A stretch of DNA of 64,000 nucleotides from Nocardia sp. CY41 (GCF_009829325.1 NZ_VUOS01000005.1:186001-250000), one strand, 5' to 3'. Counted from the first letter of the stretch, positions 9,470 to 18,860 are shown. A program made the numbers and translations. Notes: generated from the letters alone by a model not told the origin.

Positions 9470-10915
9470 TTGCCGAGAGTCCGAGCGAGCGCGCTGGTTG
9501 CGGCGTTGCTCAGCATTCTGGTGCTGGCCGGGGGCTGCATCCGAGTGGTCGACGGCCGGGCCGTCTCCATCTACGACGATCCGTTCAAGGTCGCCGGACT
9601 GCCCACCACCAGCGGTCCGAGCGGTCCGCGCACCGGCGTCCCGGACAGCACGCTGACCGCGACCAACGGCGACGGCGGCGCCGTGGACACGCTGGCGCTC
9701 AACGCCGTCGACGACATCCAGACCTACTGGCGCGGCGAGTTCGGCAAGGAGTTCCAGGGCGAGTTCAAGCCGGTCGAGAAGCTGCTGTCCTGGAGCGCGA
9801 AGGCCGGGCGCCCGGAGTCGGTCGAGTTCTGCAAGGAGACCACCTACCGCTTGGTGAACGCCGCCTACTGCCGGTTGGACAATTCCATCGGCTGGGATCG
9901 GTCGGTGCTGCTTCCCACCATGGAGGAGACCTTCGGGAAGATGTCCGTGGTGATGGTGCTCGCGCACGAGTACGGGCACGCGGTACAGACGATGGCCAAG
10001 ATCGTCGCTCCGAAAACCCCGGTGATCGTCAAGGAACAACAGGCGGATTGCTTCGCGGGCGCGTTCATGCGCCACGTGGCCGAGGGCAAGGCCAGGCACT
10101 TCACGATCAACACGTCCGACGGACTCAACACGGTGCTCGCGGCCACCGTCGCCATCCGTGACTCCGACCCGGACGACCCGGAGAGCGTGCACGGCTCCGC
10201 GTTCGAACGGGTCACCGCGGTGCAGATCGGTTTCACCGACGGTCCCAAGGGATGCAAGGGCATCGATCAGGACGAGATCGACCGGCGCCGCGCCAATCTG
10301 CCGCAGAGTTTCAGCGACGACACCGGACGCGGCGAGTACCCGATCACGAAGGAAACCCTGATCGAACTCACCAAGGCCCTCCGGGCGATTCTGCCGATCG
10401 ACGACGAGCCGACCTACGACTACTCCCGGGCGAAGATCGAATGCCGCGACGGCGTGGTCACCGAACCGGTGTCGTATTGCCCCGCGAAGAACACGATCGC
10501 CACGGACATTCCCGCACTCGCGGAGCGAGGCATGTCCAGCTCCGGCACCGACGACCCGTTGCCGCTCAAGGTGACCGGCGACTACAACGGCTACGTCGTG
10601 TTCATCTCCCGCTACACCCTGGCCGTCCAGCAGAACCGCGGTGAGAGCCTGGTGGGCGCCAAGACCGGGCTGCGCGCGGCCTGTCTGTCCGGCGTGGTCA
10701 CCGGCAAGCTCGCCGAATCCGGGCGGCCGGTCAGCGAGGGCGATATCAAACTCGCCGCGGGCGATCTCGACGAGGCGGTCTCGGGCCTGCTCACCGACGG
10801 CTTGGCGGCGAGCGACGCCCAAGGCAAGACCGTGCCCAGCGGTTTCTCCCGGGTCGAGGCGTTTCGCGCCGGAGTCCTGAACGGCGAGAGTGTCTGCGCC
10901 GCCCGCTATTCGTGA
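9470..10915 (+). CDS. lipoprotein, putative neutral zinc metallopeptidase
   Basis: Exported lipoprotein of 481 residues. The signal peptide is MPRVRASALVAALLSILVLA with lipobox LAGGC (Cys23). A zincin motif HEYGH (166-170) followed by AVQT, and the downstream EQQADCFAGAF segment, are typical of the YpfJ-like neutral zinc metallopeptidase family. The TTG at 9470 is preferred over the in-frame ATG at 9353 because a GGGGGAG ribosome site precedes it and it gives a proper lipoprotein signal. The ATG would also lie inside the 5' end of the divergent FHA-ABC gene. Likely acts outside the cytoplasmic membrane; the substrate is unknown. Confidence 0.85.
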   Translation: MPRVRASALVAALLSILVLAGGCIRVVDGRAVSIYDDPFKVAGLPTTSGPSGPRTGVPDSTLTATNGDGGAVDTLALNAVDDIQTYWRGEFGKEFQGEFKPVEKLLSWSAKAGRPESVEFCKETTYRLVNAAYCRLDNSIGWDRSVLLPTMEETFGKMSVVMVLAHEYGHAVQTMAKIVAPKTPVIVKEQQADCFAGAFMRHVAEGKARHFTINTSDGLNTVLAATVAIRDSDPDDPESVHGSAFERVTAVQIGFTDGPKGCKGIDQDEIDRRRANLPQSFSDDTGRGEYPITKETLIELTKALRAILPIDDEPTYDYSRAKIECRDGVVTEPVSYCPAKNTIATDIPALAERGMSSSGTDDPLPLKVTGDYNGYVVFISRYTLAVQQNRGESLVGAKTGLRAACLSGVVTGKLAESGRPVSEGDIKLAAGDLDEAVSGLLTDGLAASDAQGKTVPSGFSRVEAFRAGVLNGESVCAARYS

Positions 10916-10924
10916 CGCGGGGGT

Positions 10925-12346
10925 TCAGCGACCGAACGGCGGCGGGGCGGCCAGTTCGAAGCGCAGGACGCGGTTGCCCAGCATGATCTCGGTGCCGGGC
11001 AGGAGCACCATGGATTGCCGCGGCGCCAAGCGCACCCAGTCCCGATAGCCCGGCAGACGGGTGCGGGTGCCGTTGGTCGAACCGCAGTCCACCACCGTCA
11101 CATCCCAGTTGACCAGCCGGATCTCGGCGTGGGCGCGGGACATACCGCCGGAGGCGTCGTCGACGCGCAGCGGGACCAGTCCGCTCTCCGCGGCGGGCGA
11201 ACGCTCCGGATCGCGCCCGATCACCGCGTCCGCGGCGAGCATGTAGGTCATGCCGTCGTCGAGGATCAGCATGCCCAGCGGCGGGCGGACCACCTCGATC
11301 AGCGCCTGGGTCTGGTCGACCGGCATACCGCAGACGGTGCAGAACGCCGCCCTCGGATCGCTCGGATGCGCTCGCGCGCATTTGAACCCCATCACCTTGA
11401 CGGTCAGCGCGGTCGCTTTGGCCGTCGCCTCCAGCCTGCGCTGCAGGTCCGGGTCGGGTCGCGGCGCGGGATTGGTGCCGCCCAGCTGGGTGGGCGCGTG
11501 GTGCGGATCGATCGGCGTCTGCTCGGCCTCCGCGTCGAGCATGGCGGTCGACGGCGCGGTCGGGTACCGCGGCCGCCCGGCCATGGGCTGCGGTTGCGGC
11601 GCGGGCCGCTCCCGACGCACCGACTCGGTGGGCGGGTCGGGCTCGACGCGCGCCGTCGGCGGCGGCGTCTCCGAGCGGCGATGCGCGCCCACGGCACGGG
11701 GCTCCCCGTCGTTCGCCGGCGCACTCGTGCGGGCGCCTTCCGACCACACGATCGCGCCACCCGCCTGGGCGACGCCCTCGACCAGCCTGCCGATGCCACG
11801 CTCGGGTGGCAGATCGGGAATGCGGCCTTTCGCGTCGTCGACGAACAACGCCGCCGCCCGCGCGGGCACGGCCGCGACCCGATCCACGGTGAAAGCCGCG
11901 TCGCTGCCGCGGTATCGCTCGATTGCGCCGTCACCGGCCAGCACGGCGGTGACCGCCCCGTGCAGGAAGATCGCCACGCCCCCGTTCTCGGCGGCGGAGA
12001 GAATGCCGAAGTCGATCGGTTCGCCGGGGCTGATCCGCTCGGCATGTTTCATCAGCCAGCGCGTCGCCTCCCGCGCCACCAGGGCGCCGGGGCCGCCCGG
12101 CTCGCGGTCGGTCGCATCGCGTACCAGTTCGGCCAGCGATTCGAGGGCGGCGACGGCGGGCGAGTCCGGGGTCGGCCTACCGGGCTTGCGGTGTGCGACG
12201 ACGACGACCGCGCCCGCGACCGCGGCCACGGCGTGGCTGCCTACGACGACCTCGACCTGCCGATCCTTCACCGGGATCGGCCTCCACCGGAGGTGCAGTG
12301 CAAGGTCGTCGCCACACCGACAAGGGTATTGCAAGACCAACGGCAT
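10925..12346 (-). CDS. FHA domain protein with zinc-ribbon-like segment
   Basis: Cytosolic protein of 473 residues. Residues 1-210 are a compact domain that I do not recognise. Residues 220-310 are Pro-rich. A likely treble-clef or ribbon follows (KCARAHPSDPRAAFCTVCGM). The C-terminal FHA domain contains IGRDPERS, MSRAHAEI and CGSTNGT, so it should bind phosphothreonine. The ATG at 12346 was chosen for the ribosome site GGGGAGGGGGA just upstream. It ends convergently 9 nt from the metallopeptidase and is divergent from the first lipoprotein gene. Its partner could be the nearby Ser/Thr kinase, by proximity only. Confidence 0.8.
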   Translation of the reverse strand: MPLVLQYPCRCGDDLALHLRWRPIPVKDRQVEVVVGSHAVAAVAGAVVVVAHRKPGRPTPDSPAVAALESLAELVRDATDREPGGPGALVAREATRWLMKHAERISPGEPIDFGILSAAENGGVAIFLHGAVTAVLAGDGAIERYRGSDAAFTVDRVAAVPARAAALFVDDAKGRIPDLPPERGIGRLVEGVAQAGGAIVWSEGARTSAPANDGEPRAVGAHRRSETPPPTARVEPDPPTESVRRERPAPQPQPMAGRPRYPTAPSTAMLDAEAEQTPIDPHHAPTQLGGTNPAPRPDPDLQRRLEATAKATALTVKVMGFKCARAHPSDPRAAFCTVCGMPVDQTQALIEVVRPPLGMLILDDGMTYMLAADAVIGRDPERSPAAESGLVPLRVDDASGGMSRAHAEIRLVNWDVTVVDCGSTNGTRTRLPGYRDWVRLAPRQSMVLLPGTEIMLGNRVLRFELAAPPPFGR

Positions 12347-12413
12347 CGGTCCCCCTCCCCGGCGTCCGTCGGGTAACTTCAGTGTCAGCAACGGGAGGAA
12401 CGAGGGGCCTGAG

Positions 12414-13619
12414 ATGGTTCGGACGCAACGCATCGCGCTCACGGCGTCTTGCCTGGCATTGGCAGGGATGCTGGCCGGTTGCGCCGGCGTGCAGGGAACG
12501 CCGACTGCGGGCGAGATCGATGTGCGCATGCTGGAAGTCGGCACCTATCCCACCGACAAGCACGAGTACAAGCAGGATTCCGCGGGCAAAGGCGCACTGC
12601 TGGAAGGCATGCGGATGTCGGACGCGGTGGTCCCCACCGTGCGTATCGACCCCCTGCTGAAAGTCGGTCGCGGCAGCACCGTAGTCGCCGACGCCGAGCA
12701 GGCGCTCGACTTCGTGGCCAAGGTGTCCAGGCCGGTCTTCGACAACCGCAAGCTGGTCGTGGGATACGCCGCCAGCGGCGCCGACCGTCCCGACCCCACC
12801 GGTCAAACCAATCCGGCGCCGGAAGCCACCGCGGTCACCAACGCCGTGTTCCGCTTTCCCGACGAGGCCACCGCGAAGCTCGCCGCGCGCGAACTCGAGG
12901 ACGTCGACATCGCCGTCTCGCCGGACAACCGGAAACTGTCCTCGACGAAGTATCCCGACGCCTACATCCACTGGCGGCCGGGCGTTCCCACCGTCGGCGC
13001 CTTCCTGGCGCACAAGGAATTCGTCATCTCCTTGTTCATCCAGCGTCCCAAGGCGGACGGCGACGACCTGGTGAAGTGGGTCGACAAGACTCTGGCCGCC
13101 CAGGTCGCGCAGCTGGACAAGTTCACCCCGACACCGGTGGAGAAGCTCGACACCCTGCAGACCGACCCGGATGACCTGCTCGCCCGCGTCGCGGTCGCCG
13201 ACCGCAAGAACCGCGCGCCCGACCCGGTGACCTTCGCCGTCTACGGCGGCTACCACACCGTGCACCGCGCCGACGACGAATCCGTTCACCTGCGCCTGGT
13301 CGAGGAGACCGGCGTGGACCACATCGGCCTGCTGGACGACAGCTACGTCGCTCGCACCCGCGACGCGGCGGCGGCGCAGAAGCTGGTCACCGGCCTGTTG
13401 GAGAGCGAAGGCGCGCACTACGACTCGCTTGGCGCGCCCAAAGACGTCCCCGGCGCCAAGTGCCTGCAGCTCAACAGCAAAGGCGACCCGGATCGGGAGT
13501 ACAAGTACCGGTGCTACGTCGCGTACAAGAGATACGTCGGAGTCGTCACCAGTGATAAGGAACCCGACGTGCGACAGAAGGTCGCCGCGGAGTACGCGCT
13601 GCTGGCGAACAGTTTCTGA
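12414..13619 (+). CDS. lipoprotein, first of three paralogues (DUF7373-like)
   Basis: Exported lipoprotein of 401 residues with signal peptide and lipobox MLAGC. After the lipidated Cys comes the signature GEIDVRMLEVGTYPT, shared with the next two genes as IDxxxLDVGNYxT. The family also shares a PDE(A/Q) segment before the middle domain, a FTPTPVEKL segment, and a C-terminal AAEYALLANSF-type end. Three Cys in the C-terminal third may form disulfides. I believe this matches the uncharacterised actinobacterial family DUF7373; that name is from memory. ATG chosen by the ribosome site GGGAGGAACGAGG. Confidence 0.85.
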   Translation: MVRTQRIALTASCLALAGMLAGCAGVQGTPTAGEIDVRMLEVGTYPTDKHEYKQDSAGKGALLEGMRMSDAVVPTVRIDPLLKVGRGSTVVADAEQALDFVAKVSRPVFDNRKLVVGYAASGADRPDPTGQTNPAPEATAVTNAVFRFPDEATAKLAARELEDVDIAVSPDNRKLSSTKYPDAYIHWRPGVPTVGAFLAHKEFVISLFIQRPKADGDDLVKWVDKTLAAQVAQLDKFTPTPVEKLDTLQTDPDDLLARVAVADRKNRAPDPVTFAVYGGYHTVHRADDESVHLRLVEETGVDHIGLLDDSYVARTRDAAAAQKLVTGLLESEGAHYDSLGAPKDVPGAKCLQLNSKGDPDREYKYRCYVAYKRYVGVVTSDKEPDVRQKVAAEYALLANSF

Positions 13620-13717
13620 GACCAGCGACGGTTGCCCCCGGGGGCTTGCGCGAGCCCGGGTCGCGGGTGCGCCGAAGTAGGATCCGGCGCAACTACCGCA
13701 GTCAGGGGGAGGGAAGA

Positions 13718-14932
13718 GTGCAGCACGGCGCGATGTCGAAACCGATTCGGACCGCCTGTGCCCTGGTGCTGGCCGGCGCCGTCGCCTTGGGTGGCGGCGC
13801 GTGCGGCGGCCCGGAGGCCGAGAAGCAAGAGTCCACGCAGCCCATTGATCTGGCGCAGCTCGACGTGGGCAATTACGCGACGACCCCGCGCGCGCTGGGC
13901 ACAGCGAAGAATCCCGAGCAGGCGCGCATGATCGAGGCGGAACGGCTGGCGAACTTCGTCCCGCTGCCCGCGGACATCTATCCCGCGTTCGTCTCCGCGA
14001 ATCCCTCCATCGCCAAGGTGTTCATCGACCCGAAGGGTTCGCTCGGGCGGATCATGGACGTCTCCCGGTTCGCCGAGGCCGCGCCGGATTTCGTCGCCGG
14101 GTTCCTCAGCAGCGCGGGCAACGCGCCGGACAACCGCGGCTCCGACCTGATCAACGCCGTGATGATCTTCCCGGACGAGCAGAAAGCGGCCGCGGCCGCG
14201 GCGGCGCTGGAACGTGTCGACTTCGAGGCCAACAACCGGAACACGCCGGTCCGGATTCCGAAGTATCCCGCCGCGCACGCCCACTGGCAGCCGCAGGACC
14301 AATCGATCGGGTCGTGGTTCGCCACCGGCAAATTCGTCGTCTACACCTGGGTCTTCGACTACGTGAAGAACTACCTGGAGAAGGTCGACCTGCCCGAGTT
14401 GCTCACGATGGTCGAGAAGAGCCTCGACACTGTCGTCCCAGCTATCGGCCGGTTCACCCCGACCCCGGTCGACCAGCTCATGGCAGCGCCGATCGATATG
14501 GACGGCATGCTCAACCGAGCCCTGCCCCGGCCCAGGGAAGATTCCTGGATCGATCCACCGGGGGCGTACACCGGCAGCGGCGCGCTGCACTTCACCACCG
14601 ATTCGGCCGAGGACCGCAGAATAATCGAAGCGGCAGGCGTGGATCGGTACGCCACCGACGGGACCGACCTGTTCCGCGCACGCGACGCCGCCGCCGCGAT
14701 ACAGCTGCGCGAGCAGCGCGGCGGGCTGACGAAGAAGTTCCGCGGCGTCGAGTCGCCGAAAGGCCTGCCGGTCGCGCGCTGCAAGGAGTACATCGGCAAC
14801 AAGACGGTGGTCGTCCGGTTCTACTGCTCGGTGACCTACGACCGCTACGCGGCATTCGCCTGGTCCCATCAGCTGCTCGACGCACAGCAACGCATCTCCG
14901 CCCAGTACGCATTGTTGGTGAACGCCGCATGA
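13718..14932 (+). CDS. probable lipoprotein, second paralogue (DUF7373-like)
   Basis: Product of 404 residues, same family as its two neighbours: IDLAQLDVGNYATTPR near the N-terminus, FTPTPVDQL in the middle, and a RISAQYALLVN end. The GTG at 13718 is preferred because AGGGGGAGG sits 6-7 nt upstream; an internal ATG at 13733 would leave that site too far away. The lipobox is weak (GGAC rather than LAGC), so anchoring by lipid is less certain than for the other two. It overlaps the next gene by 4 nt (ATGA). Confidence 0.82.
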   Translation: MQHGAMSKPIRTACALVLAGAVALGGGACGGPEAEKQESTQPIDLAQLDVGNYATTPRALGTAKNPEQARMIEAERLANFVPLPADIYPAFVSANPSIAKVFIDPKGSLGRIMDVSRFAEAAPDFVAGFLSSAGNAPDNRGSDLINAVMIFPDEQKAAAAAAALERVDFEANNRNTPVRIPKYPAAHAHWQPQDQSIGSWFATGKFVVYTWVFDYVKNYLEKVDLPELLTMVEKSLDTVVPAIGRFTPTPVDQLMAAPIDMDGMLNRALPRPREDSWIDPPGAYTGSGALHFTTDSAEDRRIIEAAGVDRYATDGTDLFRARDAAAAIQLREQRGGLTKKFRGVESPKGLPVARCKEYIGNKTVVVRFYCSVTYDRYAAFAWSHQLLDAQQRISAQYALLVNAA

Positions 14933-16158
14933 GAACATTCCGCACCGCCGCCACCGCCCTCGCCTGCACGGTGGCCGCCGCGATCCTCGGCGGCTGTGGT
15001 TCCACGCTGGCGGGTACCGCGCAGCCGGGCGAGATCGACATCCGCCGTCTCGATGTCGGCAACTACCCCACCGAACCGCCGAACGCGCACGACGACGACT
15101 ATCAGCCACTGTTCATCGATATGGGGAAGGTCGCCGCGATGCGGCTGGCCGATCACGTCGCGTCGGCCTACGACATCGATCCTCGGATGAAGTACAGCTG
15201 GACGCCTTCCAGCATCAGCAAGGGGACATTGCCCGGCGAACTCGGACGCCCGGAGGTCCTGGAGCCGATCGCGGAGCGCCACCGGATGATGTACGGGTTC
15301 CACACCAACGGCTCGGATCAGGACGTCAGCCTGCTCGCCTCGGGATGGCCGACCAAGCCGCGGCCCAATTCCACGACGGTCGGCACGATCGTCATGCAGT
15401 TCCCCGACCCGGACCGCGCCCGGCAAGCCGCCGCCGAGTTCTTCGACGCCGATTTCGGCGGCTACCGCGACCAGAACGAGCCGGTCACGCTGCCGCGGCA
15501 ACCGCAGGCGCGAGCGCACTGGCGTCCCGGTTCGCCTTTCCTGCGTGCGATACTCGCGCACGGCTCGTACGTCGTGGCATTCCTGGTCTCGGCCAACGCA
15601 CCCGACCGCGACGCCCTCGTCGCCCTCGCCGGAAAAGCGTTCGACGTCCAGCTGCCGATGCTCGACCAGCTGCCTCCGCTGACCGAAGAGGAGATGCTGC
15701 GCTTGCCCTGGGACCCCGACCACCTGCTGAGCCGCACGCTGAATCCCGCCAAGGTCCAGTCCCCCAGCTACGACGATTCGAACGCCCTGCTCGGTCTGCG
15801 CGGCATCATGCAATACGCCGAGGACCGTGAGTACGCGAAACAGCGTTTCACGGCGATGGGAGCCGAGAAATTCGCGGTCTCCGGCGGCACGCTGGTGATC
15901 CGCGCCGCGAACGCGGAGCAGGCGCGTCGGGTGGTCGCCGAGCGCATCACCCCCACGGTGGTGGCGGGCCCGGCCGAGCCGCCGCAACATGTGCCCGATT
16001 CGGCATGCGTGGAGAATCGCTCCGGACTTTTCGACGACCGACGTTTCACCTGTGTCGTCGCCTACAAAGAATACGTCGGATTCGTTGCGGCGAATCAACT
16101 GCTGGACGCTCAGCAACGCGCTGCCGCACAATATTCCATTTTCGCGAACAGCCGATAA
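14929..16158 (+). CDS. lipoprotein, third paralogue (DUF7373-like)
   Basis: Lipoprotein of 409 residues with signal peptide MRTFRTAATALACTVAAA and lipobox ILGGC. It shares GEIDIRRLDVGNYPT, a central FPDPDRARQAAAEF segment and an RAAAQYSIF end with the two preceding genes, so the three arose by tandem duplication. Its ATG overlaps the stop of the second paralogue, implying coupled translation. It is followed after about 80 nt by the Ser/Thr kinase. Function unknown; probably a surface or periplasmic binding or scaffold protein. Confidence 0.85.
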   Translation: MRTFRTAATALACTVAAAILGGCGSTLAGTAQPGEIDIRRLDVGNYPTEPPNAHDDDYQPLFIDMGKVAAMRLADHVASAYDIDPRMKYSWTPSSISKGTLPGELGRPEVLEPIAERHRMMYGFHTNGSDQDVSLLASGWPTKPRPNSTTVGTIVMQFPDPDRARQAAAEFFDADFGGYRDQNEPVTLPRQPQARAHWRPGSPFLRAILAHGSYVVAFLVSANAPDRDALVALAGKAFDVQLPMLDQLPPLTEEEMLRLPWDPDHLLSRTLNPAKVQSPSYDDSNALLGLRGIMQYAEDREYAKQRFTAMGAEKFAVSGGTLVIRAANAEQARRVVAERITPTVVAGPAEPPQHVPDSACVENRSGLFDDRRFTCVVAYKEYVGFVAANQLLDAQQRAAAQYSIFANSR

Positions 16159-16240
16159 TGCCGCAGTTTCGCCGCGAATCGGGTCGAGTATGCTGCGTGG
16201 CGAACGCCAGCGGCCCGCGTGGAGTCAGGAGATCGTGAAG

Positions 16241-17776
16241 ATGGCGATGAGCCCCGGGACCATCGTCGGCGGGTACCGCATCATCCGGGTGCTCGGCGCG
16301 GGCGGCATGGGCACGGTGTATCTGGCCAAGCATCCCAGCCTGCCCAGAACCGACGCGTTGAAGGTGCTCGGCGGCGAACTCAGCCGCGACTACGAGTTCC
16401 GCACCCGTTTCGAGCGAGAGGCGAATCTCGCCGCGGGACTCGACCATCCGAACATCGTCTCGGTCTACAACCGCGGTGAAGAACAAGGCCAGTTGTGGAT
16501 CGCCATGCAATACGTGGACGGCACCGACGCCTCCGCCGAACTGGCCCGTGATCCGCACGCCATGAATCCGCTACGCGCCCTGCGCATTACCACCGAGGTC
16601 GGCAAGGGCCTCGATTACGCGCATCGCAAGGGCCTGCTGCATCGCGACGTCAAACCGGCGAATTTCCTGCTGTCCTCGCCTGCCGAAGGTGAAGAAGAAC
16701 GCGTCCTGCTCACGGATTTCGGCGTCGCCAAAGCCAACGACGACACCACCGAACTCACGCAGACCGGCAGTTTCGTCGCCACCATCGCCTACGCCCCGCC
16801 CGAGCAGCTCACCGGCAGTCCGCTCGATCACCGCGCCGACGTCTACAGCCTCGCCTGCTCGTTCTTCAAACTGCTTACCGGACGCAACCCCTACCCGGGA
16901 ACGCAACCCGCGCTGGTGATGATGGGGCATCTCCACGAGCCGCCGCCGCTGGCCACCGCGGTCAACCCCGGCCTGCCGCCGGCCATCGACCACGTCTTCG
17001 CCCGTGCCTTGGCGAAGGACCCGGCCGAACGTTTCTACAGCTGCCGTGAATTCACCGACGCGGCAGCCGGCGCGCTCACTCCCGGCTACAACCCTGTCGC
17101 CACGCACACCTCCCCTACCTATCCGATCCAGGTCTTCGACCCGCGTCCGAGGACCGATCCGCGCGTCGCCATCTCCGGGCAGGGCAGCGCCCCCGCACCC
17201 AGGGCGCGCAAGAACTGGCTGCTCGCCGCGGGGGCGGGCATCGTGACCGTCGCGCTCGCCGCCGGCATCGGGATCTGGGCACTCAACCGGGACGAGTCCG
17301 CACCGGGGCCTGCGGCCGCCACACGGAGCAGCACGGCCGCTGTGTCGCCGCTGGAGCGGGCACGCGCGGACAATCCGGTGTTCCGGGGCAAGACCATCAC
17401 GATGGTGGATGTGCCGCGCAGCTCGCAGGTCTCGATCTTTCTGAGCGGTACCCCGCAGACCAAGTTCCTGGAGGACCTCGGGTTCGTCTACAACTTCAAT
17501 TACGCACGTCAGGGTGACGAGGCCTCGCCGCGGGAACTGACCGGAAGCACCCGGCTGGAAGTCGCTGCGGACGGCTACGTGCTGGCCGTTCGCAGTGACG
17601 AAAAGGCCGGTGGCGGCGGGCTGCTCGGTCTTCCGTACCAGGTGGCGGGCACCCGGGCCACGGTGATTCCGCTGGACGATCCCGCGGCCGTCGCCGCGCT
17701 CCGCAATTGGAGCGCGTCGTCCGAGCAGACTTTGCTCGACCGTCTTGTGCCGGTGCTCCGCAATCGCGTGAAGTGA
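16241..17776 (+). CDS. transmembrane serine/threonine protein kinase (Pkn-type)
   Basis: Kinase of 511 residues. The cytoplasmic catalytic domain (about 10-275) has GAGGMGTVY, the ATP lysine in ALKVL (Lys41), the catalytic loop HRDVKPAN (Asp136), DFG (159-161) and a Thr-rich activation loop ending in PPEQL. All key residues are present, so it should be active. A juxtamembrane Pro-rich stretch leads to one membrane segment at 326-348 and an extracytoplasmic domain of about 160 residues that lacks obvious PASTA repeats. The ATG at 16241 is best placed relative to AGGAGA; a GTG 6 nt upstream is too close to it. The FHA genes upstream are candidate targets. Confidence 0.92.
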   Translation: MAMSPGTIVGGYRIIRVLGAGGMGTVYLAKHPSLPRTDALKVLGGELSRDYEFRTRFEREANLAAGLDHPNIVSVYNRGEEQGQLWIAMQYVDGTDASAELARDPHAMNPLRALRITTEVGKGLDYAHRKGLLHRDVKPANFLLSSPAEGEEERVLLTDFGVAKANDDTTELTQTGSFVATIAYAPPEQLTGSPLDHRADVYSLACSFFKLLTGRNPYPGTQPALVMMGHLHEPPPLATAVNPGLPPAIDHVFARALAKDPAERFYSCREFTDAAAGALTPGYNPVATHTSPTYPIQVFDPRPRTDPRVAISGQGSAPAPRARKNWLLAAGAGIVTVALAAGIGIWALNRDESAPGPAAATRSSTAAVSPLERARADNPVFRGKTITMVDVPRSSQVSIFLSGTPQTKFLEDLGFVYNFNYARQGDEASPRELTGSTRLEVAADGYVLAVRSDEKAGGGGLLGLPYQVAGTRATVIPLDDPAAVAALRNWSASSEQTLLDRLVPVLRNRVK

Positions 17777-18186
17777 CACGGCCCCTTCGCTGAATCCAAG
17801 GCGTCATACAGCTTTTCGGTTTCCGAGGCCATCGGCTCTCGTCATTCTGCTGGTAGCGGCGGACTTATGCGTTCGGTAAGGTGTACCGCAGCCAGCCCAC
17901 TCGCCGATCATTACAGCAGCGAGCAGGGGGAAGGAGGGGAGCCGAGCGCTGGCGTTACAAGTCATGCGGACCCGGATCGCATCGTGGTCTTCCGAGCAGG
18001 CCCGCATCGCGGCCGCCGAAATCACGGACGAGCCGGGCCGAGGGGCGCAGGGCCCTGATCCCGTGGGGCGATGCCGAACTTTATCGAGTCGGATGGAACC
18101 GATCAGACCCGCACCGCGTCCAACCAGATGTACAGGCCAACTGAGGCTTCCGCCGTTGGCCGAGACGGGAACCGAAAGGAGCCGAA
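17777..18186 (+). other. 410-nt gap upstream of the esx pair
   Basis: No convincing gene is seen: the short open frames lack good ribosome sites and recognisable protein features. The stretch ends in a purine-rich GAACCGAAAGGAG site ahead of the first WXG100 gene. It most likely carries the promoter and leader of the esx pair. Confidence 0.4.
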
Positions 18187-18504
18187 ATGGCAGGACAGCT
18201 CGAAGCGAGCGAAGAGGCGATCTCGAAGTTTGTGGACAACTGCCGGCAGCGGCACCAGGATCTGCAGACCGCGATCACCGCACTGAACAGCAAGTCGGAT
18301 CAGACGACCGCCACCTGGAGCGGTGCGGCACGTCAGGCGTTCGACACCTTCATGGACAGCTACTTCGCTCAGGCGCGGAAGCTGAACGACCAACTGGATC
18401 AGACGTCGGACAAGCTCGCCCACGCCGGACGGAAGTTCGCCGATCAGGACCAGCAGTTCGCCCAGCAGGTGGCCGCGCAGGCCTCCAGCCTGGACCTTCC
18501 CTGA
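18187..18504 (+). CDS. WXG100 family secreted protein (EsxU-like position)
   Basis: Small helical-hairpin protein of 105 residues, substrate of type VII secretion. The WSG turn (TATWSGAARQAF) sits between two long amphipathic helices. In the C-terminal part a Phe (KFADQD) occupies the place of the usual Tyr of the YxxxD/E export signal. Order and length match esxU (105 residues) followed by esxT (100) in M. tuberculosis, but here the pair is on the plus strand. Ribosome site AAAGGAG precedes the ATG. It should pair with the next gene's product as a heterodimer. Confidence 0.9.
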   Translation: MAGQLEASEEAISKFVDNCRQRHQDLQTAITALNSKSDQTTATWSGAARQAFDTFMDSYFAQARKLNDQLDQTSDKLAHAGRKFADQDQQFAQQVAAQASSLDLP

Positions 18505-18540
18505 TCCGATAGCCGCACCACAGACAACAAGGAGCTCCTC

Positions 18541-18843
18541 ATGGTAGCCAATGATCCCGGTCGGATTGCCTCCAACTTCGGCGAGGTCGAGGCGGGCGCC
18601 CAGGCCATCGTGGCCGAGGCGCGCAGCGTCATGACCATGCTCGAAGATTTCCACAAGCAGGTCACCGACTTCGTGACCAACTACTGGAAGGGTGACGCGA
18701 ACGATGCGTTCGCCTCGCTGCAGGCCCAGTGGAACACCCAGGTCACCCAGCTGAACACCACGCTGGAAAGCGCCGGCAAGCTGGTCAGCAGCGGCAACTC
18801 CGACCTGCAGGGCACCGACACCGCGCTGGCGGGCCTCTTCTGA
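18541..18843 (+). CDS. WXG100 family secreted protein (EsxT-like position)
   Basis: WXG100 protein of 100 residues, the partner of the preceding gene 36 nt upstream. The turn motif is WKG (NYWKGDANDAF). No Tyr-x-x-x-Asp/Glu signal is visible near the C-terminus, so the partner may carry the export signal for both. An AAGGAG ribosome site precedes the ATG. A strong hairpin follows the stop. Assignment as the EsxT counterpart rests on gene order and length. Confidence 0.9.
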   Translation: MVANDPGRIASNFGEVEAGAQAIVAEARSVMTMLEDFHKQVTDFVTNYWKGDANDAFASLQAQWNTQVTQLNTTLESAGKLVSSGNSDLQGTDTALAGLF

Positions 18844-18860
18844 GATCCCGTCTCGGCTGA

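Noticed and set aside
17867..18512. Plus-strand frames upstream of and through the first WXG100 gene
   Set aside because: Arg-rich out-of-frame translations; the WXG100 frame has the start site and the motif.
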